This document shows, piece by piece, positions 1 through 10,633 of a DNA stretch of 64,000 nt. Source of the stretch: Strigamia acuminata. Its lineage: Eukaryota; Arthropoda; Chilopoda; Geophilomorpha; Linotaeniidae. Made by a program: the position numbers and the translations under genes. The notes beneath the pieces were generated by a model. It searched no databases and was not told the DNA's origin. It was given only the letters and a program-made list of their open reading frames with translations. Location: the NCBI GenBank assembly GCA_949358305.1, contig OX442319.1, forward strand, positions 14,632,001 through 14,696,000, read 5' to 3'. Within the stretch, counting starts at the first letter, position 1. Every line of letters begins with the position of its first letter.

Positions 1-533
1 GATCACCTTCCACTGTTTAGTGCAATTTGATTAATCATTACTGCTTTATTGTTATTATTTTTTTTATGCATACCGGACGCTGCACTTTGGCGCGCTGAGG
101 TAGATGGCCCCGCCTGACGAGTGCGTTTGACGGTTCGCGACGTGGACGCTGGTACTCGTCTGCGAGAGGGCGGTTGCGAATGGGATGCGCTGCGTTCGGG
201 CGATGCGTCGGAAGTGGTGGACTGGTGTCGATCACCTTCCACTGTTTAGTGCAATTTGATTAATCATTACTGCTTTATTGTTATTATTTTTTTTTATGCA
301 TACCGGACGCTGCACTTTGGCGCGCTGAGGTAGATGGCCCCGCCTGACGAGTGCGTTTGACGGTTCGCGACGTGGACGCTGGTACTTGTCTGCGAGAGGG
401 CGGTTGCGAATGGGATGCGCTGCGTTCGGGCGATGCGTCGGAAGTGGCGGACTGGTGTCGATCACCTTCCACTGTTTAGTGCAATTTGATTAATCATTAC
501 TGCTTTATTGTTATTATTTTTTTTTATGCATAC
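1..533 (-). repeat. 229-230-bp tandem repeat: one 168-nt exon plus one 61-62-nt intron per unit
   Basis: Units begin at 2, 231 and 461 (marked by ATCACCTTCC). Each consists of a 168-nt coding exon of the element A recombinase tail (74-241, 304-471, and one running off the window) and a very short intron that starts GTATGCAT and ends ACTAAACAG. The exon is symmetric (phase 1-1, 56 codons), so copies can be added or lost without changing the frame. The encoded peptide is Ser/Arg/Pro-rich (SRRQVPASTSRTVKRTRQAG) with a basic patch. The 174-nt exon at 534-707 is a diverged member. Confidence 0.85.
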
Positions 534-2002
534 CGGACGCTGCACTTTGGCGCGCTGAGGTAGATGGCCCCGCCTGACGAGTGCGTTTGACGGTTCGCGA
601 CGTGGACGCTGGTACTCGTCTGCGAGAAGGCGGTAGCGAATGTGACGCGTTGCGTTCGGACGACGCGTCAGATGTGTCGGACTCGCGCCCTGCTTTCTCT
701 TGTTCGTCTTGTTTTGATGGTAAGTGGATAATGAGCTTTAGGGGCGAAAAAAATTTTGGGCATTAAGTGTATTACCTTCGTCGCTGCTATCCAGTAGTGC
801 ACCGGTCCCCATGAGTTTTCCAATTCTCCGCACAGTTTTGACCGATCGGCGTGCAGATCCTGCCAACCTGTAATATTTGTCTGCCGTTGCCACATTGTGG
901 CCCATTTGATTGGCCAGATCGGCTGCCATTTCATAGTTCCGATGGTGGACCTCCGTAACGACGCCCTTTCGATAAAGGGTGGCCGTCATTGGCTTGAGGC
1001 CGGCGCGTTTCCAGGCATTTGTAACGCAGTTGGCCGCCATCGACTTATCCATCTGTTTGCCCACCGAGTTGACAAACAGAGGTGTTGACGTGTCTCGTCG
1101 CCGTTCCTCACTGTTTTCGCCAAAAAAGCAACGGCTCCGAAAGTGCCTGATGTAGCTTCGGATCCGGCTTTCTAGCCTTTTGGACACCACCACGTCTGCG
1201 CCGCCCCTTTGCGCTGCGTTTTTTACTTTCGCCACGTCAACCACCAAGCAATCCCTGACTACCACCCGGTTTTGCCACTCGCCGAGGGTCATTTGAGTGG
1301 CACAACCCTGGCGAGCCGCATTTGCCATAACCAATTCGGTGACCAGAACGTCTCTGGCATGTGGAACGACCTTAATGCTCCAGTTTTTAATTGAGCTTGG
1401 CTGATCCAGCCAGGCGTGGACTTCGCGGACGTGCAGCGAGGAAATGAACGACTTGCCGTCTTTCTTGCACGGCAGTTTTGTTCGTTCGTTACGAGCTAGC
1501 ACTCTTTGGCGGCGTGCGCAAAGCTTTTTTACATTGCCTCCCCACATTTTCAACTGACCCGTCATCGACCTAAGGAGGTCTCGGGCTGGGCCAGGGGGGT
1601 TCTTTAGCGAGCGTTCAACGTAAAAGAGATAGTGCTTTATCGAACTTAACGAGCTCACGATTGTTCCCGGGGCAAATCCTTTTAACATCGCCAAGAACCA
1701 GGTTTCCGTTCCTTGGAGGAACGTTTCTTCCTTGCTCTCCCATGTTTTCACAAGGAAATCTTTTGTTTGCCGCCTGTGCTGCTCAGCCGTGTGTTGCGAG
1801 TGACCAAGTCCTGCGTCGTAGCCTGCCCATTCTTCAAATTTGCACAGCCTGGCTTCGTTCAAGGACGGTACCAAAAATTCCCTCATGCATTCTGGCACCC
1901 AATTGGTATCATCCCAAACTACAGACACCTGCCCATTGACGTTCTCGATGGTGTCTTCCCCGACCTCATCCTGGGTGGCCGTAATGGCCGTAGTGATTGG
2001 AC
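1..2002 (-). CDS. Tyrosine recombinase of element A, spliced, partial (tail continues beyond window start)
   Basis: Exons in transcript order are 776-2002, 534-707, 304-471, 74-241 and up to 12 (runs off the window). Every visible junction is GT..AG and every intron is phase 1, so the frame is kept throughout. The large exon (409 codons) is a tyrosine recombinase. The catalytic arginine lies in NAARQGC, the lysine in VAKVKN, the second arginine in TATLYRK (T where many families have H), and the histidine and nucleophilic tyrosine in MGHNVATADKYYR. Box order and this Thr suggest an animal Crypton-like or Starship-captain-like YR rather than a phage integrase; this placement is inference. The tail is Ser/Arg/Pro-rich and is encoded by repeated 168-nt exons. 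The first coding exon was not located; the exon at 2002 starts in phase 1 after a GCGTAG acceptor, so an initiator exon must lie further right. Confidence 0.85.
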
Positions 2003-2745
2003 CTACGCATAAATGTACAAATTAGTCACATACGTGTAAAAAGTGCATTTTCCCTGTCCAAAGTGCACTTTTTGGCAGCAAAATTGTGCGTTTTGGTTGG
2101 CCAAGTGTTCTTTTCGTGTCCGAAGAGCACTTTTTGGTGTGTAAGGTGCACTTTTTGTGGCCAAAACGCACATTTTGGGTGGCAATACATTTTTTTTTTG
2201 CTTAACTGCACGTTTTTGGCGACCAAAACGCACGTTTTTCCTGACTCTTTGGCTTCATTTAGGGAGATTACAGGGAAATTAAAAAAGAATTTTTTTTGGG
2301 CAACTTTTTTGCAATTTTAGGGGAAGTTTAGATGTATTTTCAATTTCGGGTGGATGGGCTTTGCAAGTTTTTTGTTCGTTTATTAGCTGATTCTGTTTGT
2401 TTAATTTTTAAAAGTAAAATTTGTCATTTTAGGAGAATTTTGGGGAAATTTTAGGGAGATTGCAGAGAAATTAAAATAGAATTTTATTCTAATTTTTAGA
2501 GAATTTTAACGGAATTTTAGGTGTTTTTTCAATTTCAGGTGGATGCTGGATTTTGTAGGTTTTTAGTTTATTAGCTGATCCTATTTGTTTAATTTATTTA
2601 ATTGGTTTTTAATTTTGACGTGCATTTTGGAGATCCAGGCGCCTTCTATTTGCGCTTATTTCCTCTTTTTTTAATTTATATTGTTATGTTTTTGGCTTAA
2701 AATGACCGTTTGGCCCTTTTTGACCACTTTTCATTGCATGAATGG
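2003..2745. other. Noncoding stretch with degenerate GTGCACTTTTTGGC repeats
   Basis: Between the recombinase exon and the next satellite I see no coding exon. Positions 2035-2240 hold about seven degenerate copies of a 25-30-bp motif around GTGCACTTTTTGG and AAAACGCACATTTTGG. The same kind of motif recurs at 23440-23610 in element B. From 2250 the DNA is AT-rich with a repeated phrase (TTTTAGGGGAA.TTTTAG). This is probably the first intron or promoter side of the element A recombinase gene. Confidence 0.4.
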
Positions 2746-2749
2746 GCGT

Positions 2750-3240
2750 TAATTTTAAGCCAAGAAAATTAATTTTAAGCCAAGAAAATTAATTTTAAGC
2801 CAAGAAAATTAATTTTAAGCCAAGAAAATTAATTTTAAGCCAAGAAAATTAATTTTAAGCCAAGAAAATTAATTTTAAGCCAAGAAAATTAATTTTAAGC
2901 CAAGAAAATTAATTTTAAGCCAAGAAAATTAATTTTAAGCCAAGAAAATTAATTTTAAGCCAAGAAAATTAATTTTAAGCCAAGAAAATTAATTTTAAGC
3001 CAAGAAAATTAATTTTAAGCCAAGAAAATTAATTTTAAGCAAAGAAAATTAATTTTAAGCCAAGAAAAATAATTTTAAGCCAAGAAAATTAATTTTAAGC
3101 CAAGAAAATTAATTTTAAGCCAAGAAAATTAATTTTAAGCCAAGAAAATTAATTTTAAGTCAAGAAAATTAATTTTAAGTCAAGAAAATTAATTTTAAGC
3201 CAAGAAAATTAATTTTTAACCAAGAAAATTAATATTAAGT
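2750..3240. repeat. 20-bp minisatellite
   Basis: About 24 tandem copies of AATTAATTTTAAGCCAAGAA. Most copies are identical; drift (AAGT, a one-base insertion) appears only in the last five units near 3160-3240, the usual pattern of an array homogenised from one side. Confidence 0.95.
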
Positions 3241-4488
3241 GAAAAAGTTTAAGTTATTCTAAATAATTTTATTTTTAATGTATATTTTAGCCAGAAATAG
3301 AACCTTGTGATTTTTTGTGTTGCACTACTAGCGCCATACAGTGTCTGCTGATACCAATTGGAAGCACTAAGAAGAAGCGCTATTATAAGATTGAGAGAAG
3401 CCAACTTAGATTTAAGCTGGAATTTCTAAGGGGCCGAATTTTCCAAGGTGAATAAATAAACAAATAATGTTCAGAACACTTCAATTTTTTTTGGAAACAA
3501 ACATTATTGTTGTGAAAAAAGCCAGAAAATTTCTGCTAATTATATTAAACCAAAAAACGTTTTCCTATTCAAGAAGAGTGTTGTCCCAAAAATGGTATAG
3601 GGTTATCCTTCTGAGGGTTAATTTATGAAATTACAACACTTACTGCTCATTTTTGCTGCCACTTCATCAGTTTAAGACTAAAAACCTTTTCCCTTTGCTT
3701 GAAAAACCCACTTGCCTTCTCCGCCCTCGGGCTTTCCTGTGGTATGTTTTTGTACCATGAAACTCACAGGACTATGTGAATTGCTGTTCTTGCTTTCTTT
3801 TGAATCCAGAGCAAAATTATATTGGAAGTAGAAATTGAAGCTTTTATGTCCCTAAGATGTTTCTTTACATAAACAAATGCATTTTTCTACCCTGAATATG
3901 CTGTTTTGATGCATGAAAGCCATTTGTTTTCAGAAATAAATGCATTTTGGAGTCCCAAAAATGCAGTTTTGGAGCATGAAAGCCATTTGTTATAAAAATA
4001 TATAATAACAAAGTATTTTAATAGCAAAGAAAATCATAACACTATGAAAATCCAAACTATCGTCTGCTCTCTACTTCGAATCAACCAATCACAAGAGGGA
4101 AGGGGAGGAGGTTTTGATCACGTGTACGGTGCGGGCGAAATGCACTAACTTAAACAACCCAACGCCGATTTGTTTCAAATTATGAGGATTAATGGTAAAC
4201 GGGCGAATAAATACACATTTTTTCACGAAAAAACGGAATGACAAACTAAAAATAAGGTGGGAAAGAGGGCGTGGAAAAAATAAGCCTTTGTTGCCAAATT
4301 CGAATGGACCAATCAGGGAGTTCGATTGGGTCCATTGCCGATACAACTGTCTACTCTGATACCAAGGAAAATTATTTCGGATCGGGGAAATGAACGTTTT
4401 AATAAGAAACTGTTTGGTGTAAATAAATTGAAATAATTAATTAATTAATTGTCAGACAACTCATCTAAACTGATTTTCCATTTCGTTT
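3241..4488. other. Noncoding spacer of element A
   Basis: I see no gene with coding character. There are two related phrases around AATGCATTTT with CATGAAAGCCATTTGTT (3875-3990). Two CCAAT-type boxes (ACCAATCA near 4085 and 4310) lie upstream of the possible plus-strand start at 4527. Confidence 0.3.
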
Positions 4489-4492
4489 TTGG

Positions 4493-4502
4493 TCACGTGA
4501 CG
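4493..4502. promoter_or_regulatory. Palindromic E-box GTCACGTGAC upstream of a plus-strand start
   Basis: The perfect palindrome GTCACGTGAC lies 25 bases before AAAATGGCGGAC at 4524-4535. An E-box followed by an ATGGCGG initiator is a common layout of TATA-less animal promoters. It is oriented toward the plus-strand exon-like arrays that follow. Promoter activity is inferred. Confidence 0.35.
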
Positions 4503-4526
4503 ACTCGGTAGCTTTTGCGGAGGAAA

Positions 4527-4557
4527 ATGGCGGACGATTTGAACCAACGAGTGATTG
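4527..4557 (+). CDS. Candidate plus-strand first exon feeding the exon-like arrays
   Basis: An ATG in good context (AAAATGG) opens a 31-nt coding stretch ending at a GT (4558), phase 1. Joined to the first array unit at 4792-4852, the frame stays open through that unit; joined on to the next 61-nt unit it meets a TGA. So either a very short peptide is made, most units are skipped, or the transcript is noncoding. I do not recognise the peptide. Confidence 0.25.
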
Positions 4558-4791
4558 GTATTGTCGTATGGCTTAGAATCTTTTGGATTCGTTTTTCGCT
4601 GCATATTTAGTGTCAATTGTAGAAAGAGAAGAGGAAGAGTAATGTAACTAAACAGCTGGTGTTTTATTTGCAGGTAAGGAAAATCTCTAGTCACAATAGA
4701 AAGATACGTGACACGAGAGCATAACAATTTGAAATAATACAGTGTATTATATGTCAGAACGAAGGCTTAATCTGTAAACCTAACTTCCTAG

Positions 4792-6050
4792 GCATTCCAG
4801 CTTGTCCAAACGGCCGTGTACGGCCGTGGGCAGCACGTGTGACATCATCATGGTGAGTGATGGTCGCTTGGGGATTTTTTTGTCGATAATTTTTCATGAT
4901 TTTGGCCGTTTTTTTACGTGATTTTTATTTTTTTTTGTTCCTAGGCATTCCAGCTTGTCCAAACGGCCGTGTACGGCAGTGGACAGCACGTGAGACATCA
5001 TCATGGTGAGTGTTGGTTGCTTGGGGATTTATGGTCGATGATTTTTCATGATTTTGGCCGTTTTTTGACGTGATTTAATTTTTTTTTTGTTCTCAGGCAT
5101 TCCAGCTTGTCCAAACGGCCGTGTACGGCAGTGGACAGCACGTGAGACATCATCATGGTGAGTGTTGGTTGCTTGGGGATTTATGGTCAATGATTTTTCA
5201 TGATTTTGGCCGTTTTTTGACATGATTTTTATTTTTTTTTGTTCCTAGGCATTCCAGCCTGTCCAAACGGCTGTGTACGGCAGTGGACAGCACGTGAGAC
5301 ATCATCATGGTGAGTGTTGGTTGCTTGGGGATTTATGGTCAATGATTTTTCATGATTTTGGCCGTTTTTTGACATGATTTTTATTTTTTTTTGTTCCTAG
5401 GCATTCCAGCCTGTCCAAACGGCTGTGTACAGCAGTGGACAGCACGTGAGACATCATCATGGTGAGTGTTGGTTGCTTGGGGATTTATGGTCGATGATTT
5501 TTCATGATTTTGGCCGTTTTTTGACGTGATTTAATTTTTTTTTTTTGTTCTCAGGCATTCCAGCTTGTCCAAACGGCCGTGTACGGCAGTGGACAGCACG
5601 TGAGACATCATCATGGTGAGTGTTGGTTGCTTGGGGATTTATGGTCGATGATTTTTCATGATTTTGGCCGTTTTGGGACGTGATTTTTATTTTTTTTTGT
5701 TCCTAGGCATTCCAGCCTGTCCAAACGGCTGTGTACGGCAGTGGACAGCACGTGAGACATCATCATGGTGAGTGTTGGTTGCTTGGGGATTTATGGTCGA
5801 TGATTTTTCATGATTTTGGCCGTTTTTTGACATGATTTTTATTTTTTTTTGTTCCTAGGCATTCCAGCCTGTCCAAACGGCTGTGTACGGCAGTGGACAG
5901 CACGTGAGACATCATCATGGTGAGTGTTGGTTGCTTGGGGATTTATGGTCGATAATTTTTCATGATTTTGGCCGTTTTTGGACGTGATTTTTATTTTTTT
6001 TTGTTCCTAGGCATTCCAGCTTGTCAAACGGCCGTGGACTGCACGTGGGG
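4792..6050 (+). repeat. Tandem array 1: nine 152-154-bp units, each with a 61-nt exon-like core
   Basis: Cores start at 4792, 4945, 5097, 5249, 5401, 5555, 5707, 5859 and 6011. Each follows a T-run and TTCCTAG or TTCTCAG (a strong 3' splice site) and ends CATCATCATG at GTGAGT (a near-perfect 5' splice site). The intervening 90 bases are T-rich like an intron. The core is better conserved than the spacer at several positions. 61 nt is not a multiple of 3, so a string of units cannot be translated through. The last copy lacks the donor. Either a noncoding spliced transcript or a satellite grown from an exon with its splice sites. Confidence 0.8.
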
Positions 6051-6131
6051 TTAAGTTTCCTGAATTTAGCATTTTCTTTAATGCATTTTGATGCATTTTA
6101 AAGTGTTTATTATTTTTGTTTTATTTTCTAG

Positions 6132-6201
6132 GGATTTTTGATTGGTCTAAGGTGTGTGGTTATCCACGACTGCGCCTGATCGGCGGGGAACATCACAGGC
6201 G
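6132..6201 (+). other. Single 70-nt exon-like module
   Basis: It is preceded by TTTTCTAG and followed by GTAAAC. The core resembles the 71-nt modules of array 2 (shared phrase CCACGACTGCGCC versus CCCCGACTGCGG at 19325). A further acceptor-led piece begins at 6287 (GCATTTGCGACTGCCC), similar to array 3 cores but without a clear donor. These are probably older, single relatives of the tandem modules. Confidence 0.4.
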
Positions 6202-6344
6202 GTAAACCGCTTTTTCTGAAATTTATTTTTGACGTTTCTTTTCTTCAATTTTTCATGTTTTTAATCATTTTTGTTCTATTTTCTAGGCATTTGCGACTGC
6301 CCAAACGGCCCTGAGTAGTGATGGGTCAATATCAAATGGATTTC

Positions 6345-7015
6345 AGATAAGTTTTTACTTGTTTTGGTTGATTTTTGGGCATTTCAACAAAGAAATCGAT
6401 TCTTTGTGATTTTTTTTTCTACATTTTTGTATGTTCTGGACCTCAAAGGCCTTTGGATGCCCACCAACTTCACCTGGACCACATAGGACATAACAGAAGA
6501 TGAACAGCAATTTTTAAAATTTGTTTTGGATGTTATTTTTAGATTTGTTTTCATGTTTTTATTCGTTTCAATTTATTCTTTATCTATTTTGATATTATTG
6601 GTTGTTACGCATGTTTACCGTTACATTAAAGATGTTGTTTTTCTTTTTGCTCCTGTTGGATTTATTTTTCTACATTAGTGAAGAGTAAAACTCCTTGTTT
6701 TCCCCGAGATACCCGCTGTTTTGGCTTCCAGGCAGATGGACATTGAGTTTCTCTTAGCCAAAACAATCAAAAATGGGAAAAAAAACTAAAGAAATAGGTA
6801 CAAATCTATTCAAACAAATGGTTATTCATCTTTTATCATGTCCAGCCCGGGGTCCATGTGTGGCCGGGACCCATCCAGAAACTTTTGGGAGGTTGTAAAA
6901 GGCTAAAGAACAAAAAGAAATGGTTAAAACAATCCAAAATGGAAAAAAAAACTCAAAAAATAGGTAAAAATCAATTCAAACAAATGGTTGGTCACCTCTT
7001 ACCATGTCCATCTAC
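6345..7015. other. Spacer without recognisable genes
   Basis: AT-rich DNA. An approximate duplication of a 100-bp phrase (AAAGAAATAGGTA.AAATC.ATTCAAACAAATGG) occurs at 6785 and 6950. Nothing else can be supported. Confidence 0.3.
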
Positions 7016-7245
7016 AGCATATTTTAGGATATTTTATTTAGGGTAAGTTAGCATATTTTATTTAGGTTAGGTTAGCATATTTTATTTAGGTTAGGTTAGC
7101 ATATTTTATTTAGGTTAGGTTAGCATATTTTATTTAGGTTAGGTTAGCATATTTTATTTAGGTTAGGTTAGCATATTTTATTTAGATTAGGTTAGCATAT
7201 TTTATTTAGGTTAGGTTAGCATATTTTATTTAGGTTAGGTTAGCT
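7016..7245. repeat. 24-bp minisatellite containing telomere-like TTAGGTTAGG
   Basis: About nine copies of a 24-mer of the form GCATATTTTATT plus TAGGTTAGGTTA. Each unit embeds two and a half TTAGG pentamers, so the array probably grew from a short interstitial telomeric segment. It lies 3 kb from the main TTAGG tract. Confidence 0.9.
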
Positions 7246-7249
7246 AAGC

Positions 7250-7680
7250 TGAGGTTAGCATTCAAATTTGCCGCTTCTTTGACTGTAGCAACGCCCTCTA
7301 TTTGCCACCTGGTGTGAGAAAGGAGAAACTATATTTTAAGAACCAATCAATGAAGAAAAAACTAATTGGCGGGAAAAATAATTAACCAATTGAATGAATG
7401 AGGTTCCACCAATTAGCCAATAAGCATTGAAATAATCATTTGCTTCAGCAAGAAATCTTTAGATTCACCAGCAAAGGGTGCAGGTTTTGGCTTGTGGCAG
7501 ACTGTGGTTGGTGGAAAAAGCTGGGCATCTGGCCTCTTCCATCCCTTTCCCTAGTACCCAAGATTGCCACCGCATAGCGGGACGCCTCCGCCATTTATTG
7601 TTATCCTGTCGTTTATAGTTTCGGTTTGTCAATTTTCATCAATTTTTACCCATTTCTAATCATTTTTCAACGTTTTTCTT
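7250..7680. other. Spacer before array 2
   Basis: No gene seen. There is a short GC-richer stretch (7555-7600) with a CCGCCATTTATTG phrase, then a T-rich run leading into the first array 2 acceptor. Confidence 0.25.
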
Positions 7681-7690
7681 TTCTTTCTAG

Positions 7691-8922
7691 GTATTCAAGA
7701 CCAGCCAAGGACCACTGGATGGGTCCCGGACTCAATTAGACCACCCTGGACATCAGAAAAGGTAAGAAGGAATTTTTTGAAATTCGTTTTTATGTATTTT
7801 TCCCAGTTTTTCTTTCAAATTTTAATGGTTTTTCAACGTTTTTCTTTTCTTTCTAGGTATTCAAGACCAGCCAAGGACCACTGGATGGGTCCCGGACTCA
7901 ATTAGACCACCCTGGACATCAGAAAAGGTAAGAAGGAATTTTTTGAAATTCGTTTTTATGTATTTTTCCCAGTTTTTCTTTCAAATTTTAATGGTTTTTC
8001 AACGTTTTTCTTTTCTTTCTAGGTATTCAAGACCAGCCAAGGACCACTGGATGGGTCCCGGACTCAATTAGACCACCCTGGACATCAGAAAAGGTAAGAA
8101 GGAATTTTTTGAAATTCGTTTTTATGTATTTTTCCCAGTTTTTCTTTCAAATTTTAATGGTTTTTCAACGTTTTTCTTTTCTTTCTAGGTATTCAAGACC
8201 AGCCAAGGACCACTGGATGGGTCCCGGACTCAATTAGACCACCCTGGACATCAGAAAAGGTAAGAAGGAATTTTTTGAAATTCGTTTTTATGCATTTTTC
8301 CAGTTTTTCTTTCAAATTTTAATGGTTTTTCAACGTTTTTCTTTTCTTTCTAGGTATTCAAGACCAGCCAAGGACCACTGGATGGGTCCCGGACTCAATT
8401 AGACCACCCTGGACATCAGAAAAGGTAAGAAGGAATTTTTTGAAATTCGTTTTTATGTATTTTTCCCAGTTTTTCTTTCAAATTTTAATGGTTTTTCAAC
8501 GTTTTTCTTTTCTTTCTAGGTATTCAAGACCAGCCAAGGACCACTGGATGGGTCCCGGACTCAATTAGACCACCCTGGACATCAGAAAAGGTAAGAAGGA
8601 ATTTTTTGAAATTCGTTTTTATGCATTTTTCCCAGCTTTTCTTTCAAATTTTAATGTTTTTTCAACGTTTTTCTTTTCTTTCTAGGTATTCAAGACCAGC
8701 CAAGGACCACTGGATGGGTCCCGGACTCAATTAGACCACCCTGGACATCAGAAAAGGTAAGAAGGAATTTTTTGAAATTCGTTTTTATGCATTTTTCCCA
8801 GTTTTTCTTTCAAATTTTAATGGTTTTTCAACGTTTTTCTTTTCTTTCTAGGTATTCAAGACCAGCCAAGGACCACTGGATGGGTCCCGGACTCAATTAG
8901 ACCACCCTGGACATCAGAAAAG
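7691..8922 (+). repeat. Tandem array 2: eight 165-166-bp units, each with a 71-nt exon-like core
   Basis: Cores start at 7691, 7857, 8023, 8189, 8354, 8520, 8686 and 8852. Each follows TTTCTTTCTAG and ends CAGAAAAG at GTAAGAAG, again with textbook splice signals. The units are almost identical. Related 71-nt cores occur singly elsewhere: 19325-19395 and 16673-16743 in element B. In the frame entered at phase 1 the core is open (GIQDQPRTTGWV...), but 71 nt shifts the frame, so repeats cannot be read through in one frame. Confidence 0.8.
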
Positions 8923-9041
8923 GTAAGAAGGAATTTTTTGAAATTCGTTTTTATGCATTTTTCCCAGTTTTTTTTTGTTGATAATTTTTCATGATTTTTG
9001 CCGATTTTTAATGCGAGTTTTGATTTTTTTATTTTTCCTAG

Positions 9042-9870
9042 GCATTTGAGCTTGCCCAAACGGCCGTGTACGGCCGTGTACTGCACGTGTGACGTCATCA
9101 TGGTGAGTATGGTTGCTTGGGGATTTTTTTGTTGATAATTTTTCATGATTTTTGCCGATTTTTAATGCGAGTTTTGATTTTTTTATTTTTCCTAGGCATT
9201 TGAGCTTGCCCAAACGGCCGTACGGCCGTGTACTGCACGTGTGACGTCATCATGGTGAGTATGGTTGCTTGGGGATTTTTTTGTTGATAATTTTTCATGA
9301 TTTTTGCCGATTTTTAATGCGAGTTTTGATTTTTTTATTTTTCCTAGGCATTTGAGCTTGCCCAAACGGCCGTGTACGGCCGTGTACTGCACGTGTGACG
9401 TCATCATGGTGAGTATGGTTGCTTGGGGATTTTTTTGTTGATAATTTTTCATGATTTTTGCCGATTTTTAATGCGAGTTTTGATTTTTTTATTTTTCCTA
9501 GGCATTTGAGCTTGCCCAAACGGCCGTGTACGGCCGTGTACTGCACGTGTGACGTCATCATGGTGAGTATGGTTGCTTGGGGGTTTTTTTGTTGATAATT
9601 TTTCATGATTTTTGCCGATTTTTAATGCGAGTTTTGATTTTTTTATTTTTCCTAGGCATTTGAGCTTGCCCAAACGGCCGTGTACGGCCGTGTACTGCAC
9701 GTGTGACGTCATCATGGTGAGTATGGTTGCTTGGGGGTTTTTTTGTTGATAATTTTTCATGATTTTTGCCGATTTTTAATGCGAGTTTTGATTTTTTTAT
9801 TTTTCCTAGGCATTTGAGCTTGCCCAAACTGCCGTGTACGGTTGTGTACTGCACGTGTGACGTCATCATG
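9042..9870 (+). repeat. Tandem array 3: six 152-154-bp units, diverged form of array 1
   Basis: Cores start at 9042, 9196, 9348, 9502, 9656 and 9810. They are 61-nt cores after TTTTCCTAG, ending ATCATG at GTGAGT. Each carries an E-box (CACGTG) directly followed by a CRE palindrome (TGACGTCA), as in GCACGTGTGACGTCATCATG. The minus strand happens to be open across several units, which is a by-product of the AT-rich repeat and not a gene. Confidence 0.8.
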
Positions 9871-9889
9871 GTGAGTATGGTTGCTTGGG

Positions 9890-10240
9890 TTGGAGAAACA
9901 TGTTCCTCATTCTTCAGCAATAAATTATAAAATTCTGGAGAAAATTATTTTTTATTATTAAGAACTAAGTTTGTTATTCTTAAGAAACATATTTCTTATT
10001 CTTAAGTAACATATTTCTTATTCTTAAGTAACATATTTCTTATTCTTAAGAAACATATTTCTTATTCTTAAGTAACATATTTCTTATTCTTAAGTAACAT
10101 TTCTTTTTCTGGAAAAACATATTTCTTCATTCTTAGGACTTTTTTTTTATTCTGGAGAAATAGAGATTTATCTTATACTTAAGAGTAACTGCACCATTAC
10201 ACTCGGGAATAACGGCTTTGTTAGGCCTAACTTTAACTTC
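9890..10240. repeat. 22-bp minisatellite and end of element A
   Basis: Around 9950-10130 there are about seven copies of TTATTCTTAAGTAACATATTTC and variants. The sequence then ends in CTTTAACTTC and passes into GGTTAGG with no transition, which marks the A-telomere boundary at 10240/10241. Confidence 0.7.
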
Positions 10241-10453
10241 GGTTAGGTTAGGTTAGGTTAGGTTAGGTTAGGTTAGGTTAGGTTAGGTTAGGTTAGGTTA
10301 GGTTAGGTTAGGTTAGGTTAGGTTAGGTTAGGTTAGGTTAGGTTAGGTTAGGTTAGGTTAGGTTAGGTTAGGTTAGGTTAGGTTAGGTTAGGTTAGGTTA
10401 GGTTAGGTTAGGTTAGGTTAGGTTAGGTTAGGTTAGGTTAGGTTAGGTTAGGT
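10241..10453. repeat. Telomeric (TTAGG)n tract
   Basis: About 42 perfect GGTTA pentamers. TTAGG is the ancestral arthropod telomere repeat. Here it is internal, sandwiched between elements A and B, so it is either an interstitial remnant or part of a telomeric array carrying inserted elements. The lack of sequence decay suggests it is young or maintained. Confidence 0.97.
10446..10453. other. Candidate attachment core GGTTAGGT at the left end of B copy 1
   Basis: Eight bases common to the telomere repeat and to the B-B junction at 43401-43408. To the left is pure TTAGG repeat, to the right TGCAAAAAC. This is the expected left junction after recombination of a circle carrying this core with a telomeric pentamer array. 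Function is inferred. Confidence 0.5.
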
Positions 10454-10633
10454 GCAAAAACATTTTTTTTTGTTTTTTGGCGCTTTTTTCGATCAAGGAA
10501 TACATTTTTGGGTGCCAAAGTGCTCTTTCGGGAAGGGAAGGGCTTTTTTTCCCTCATTGAAAAAGGCACAAACAGTTTAACTTGCTGGGAAATCCATTTG
10601 TGCGAGCAAAAGGTGCACAGTTTGCACCGTTGC

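Larger units (their letters stand above)
1..10240 (-). mobile_element. Right part of element A, a YR-encoding element ending at telomeric repeats
   Basis: This stretch holds a minus-strand tyrosine recombinase gene at its left and about 8 kb of noncoding, satellite-rich DNA to its right, and it runs directly into the (TTAGG)n tract at 10241. The arrangement (YR gene reading away from a right end that meets telomeric repeat) is the same as in element B, whose YR gene also lies near its right end. Its recombinase is clearly homologous to that of B, but the flanking noncoding DNA is not, so A is a related and diverged element. The left end of A and any Rep gene lie outside the window. Treating the whole stretch as one element is inference. 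Confidence 0.5.

Noticed and set aside
2750-3240. CRISPR-like array
   Set aside because: The 20-bp units are directly adjacent with no unique spacers; it is a minisatellite.
8856-9920. Minus-strand open frames of about 100 codons with repeated KNHEKLSTKK-type peptides
   Set aside because: They run through the tandem satellite on the strand opposite to its splice-like signals, have AT-driven composition, and change frame because the period is not a multiple of 3.
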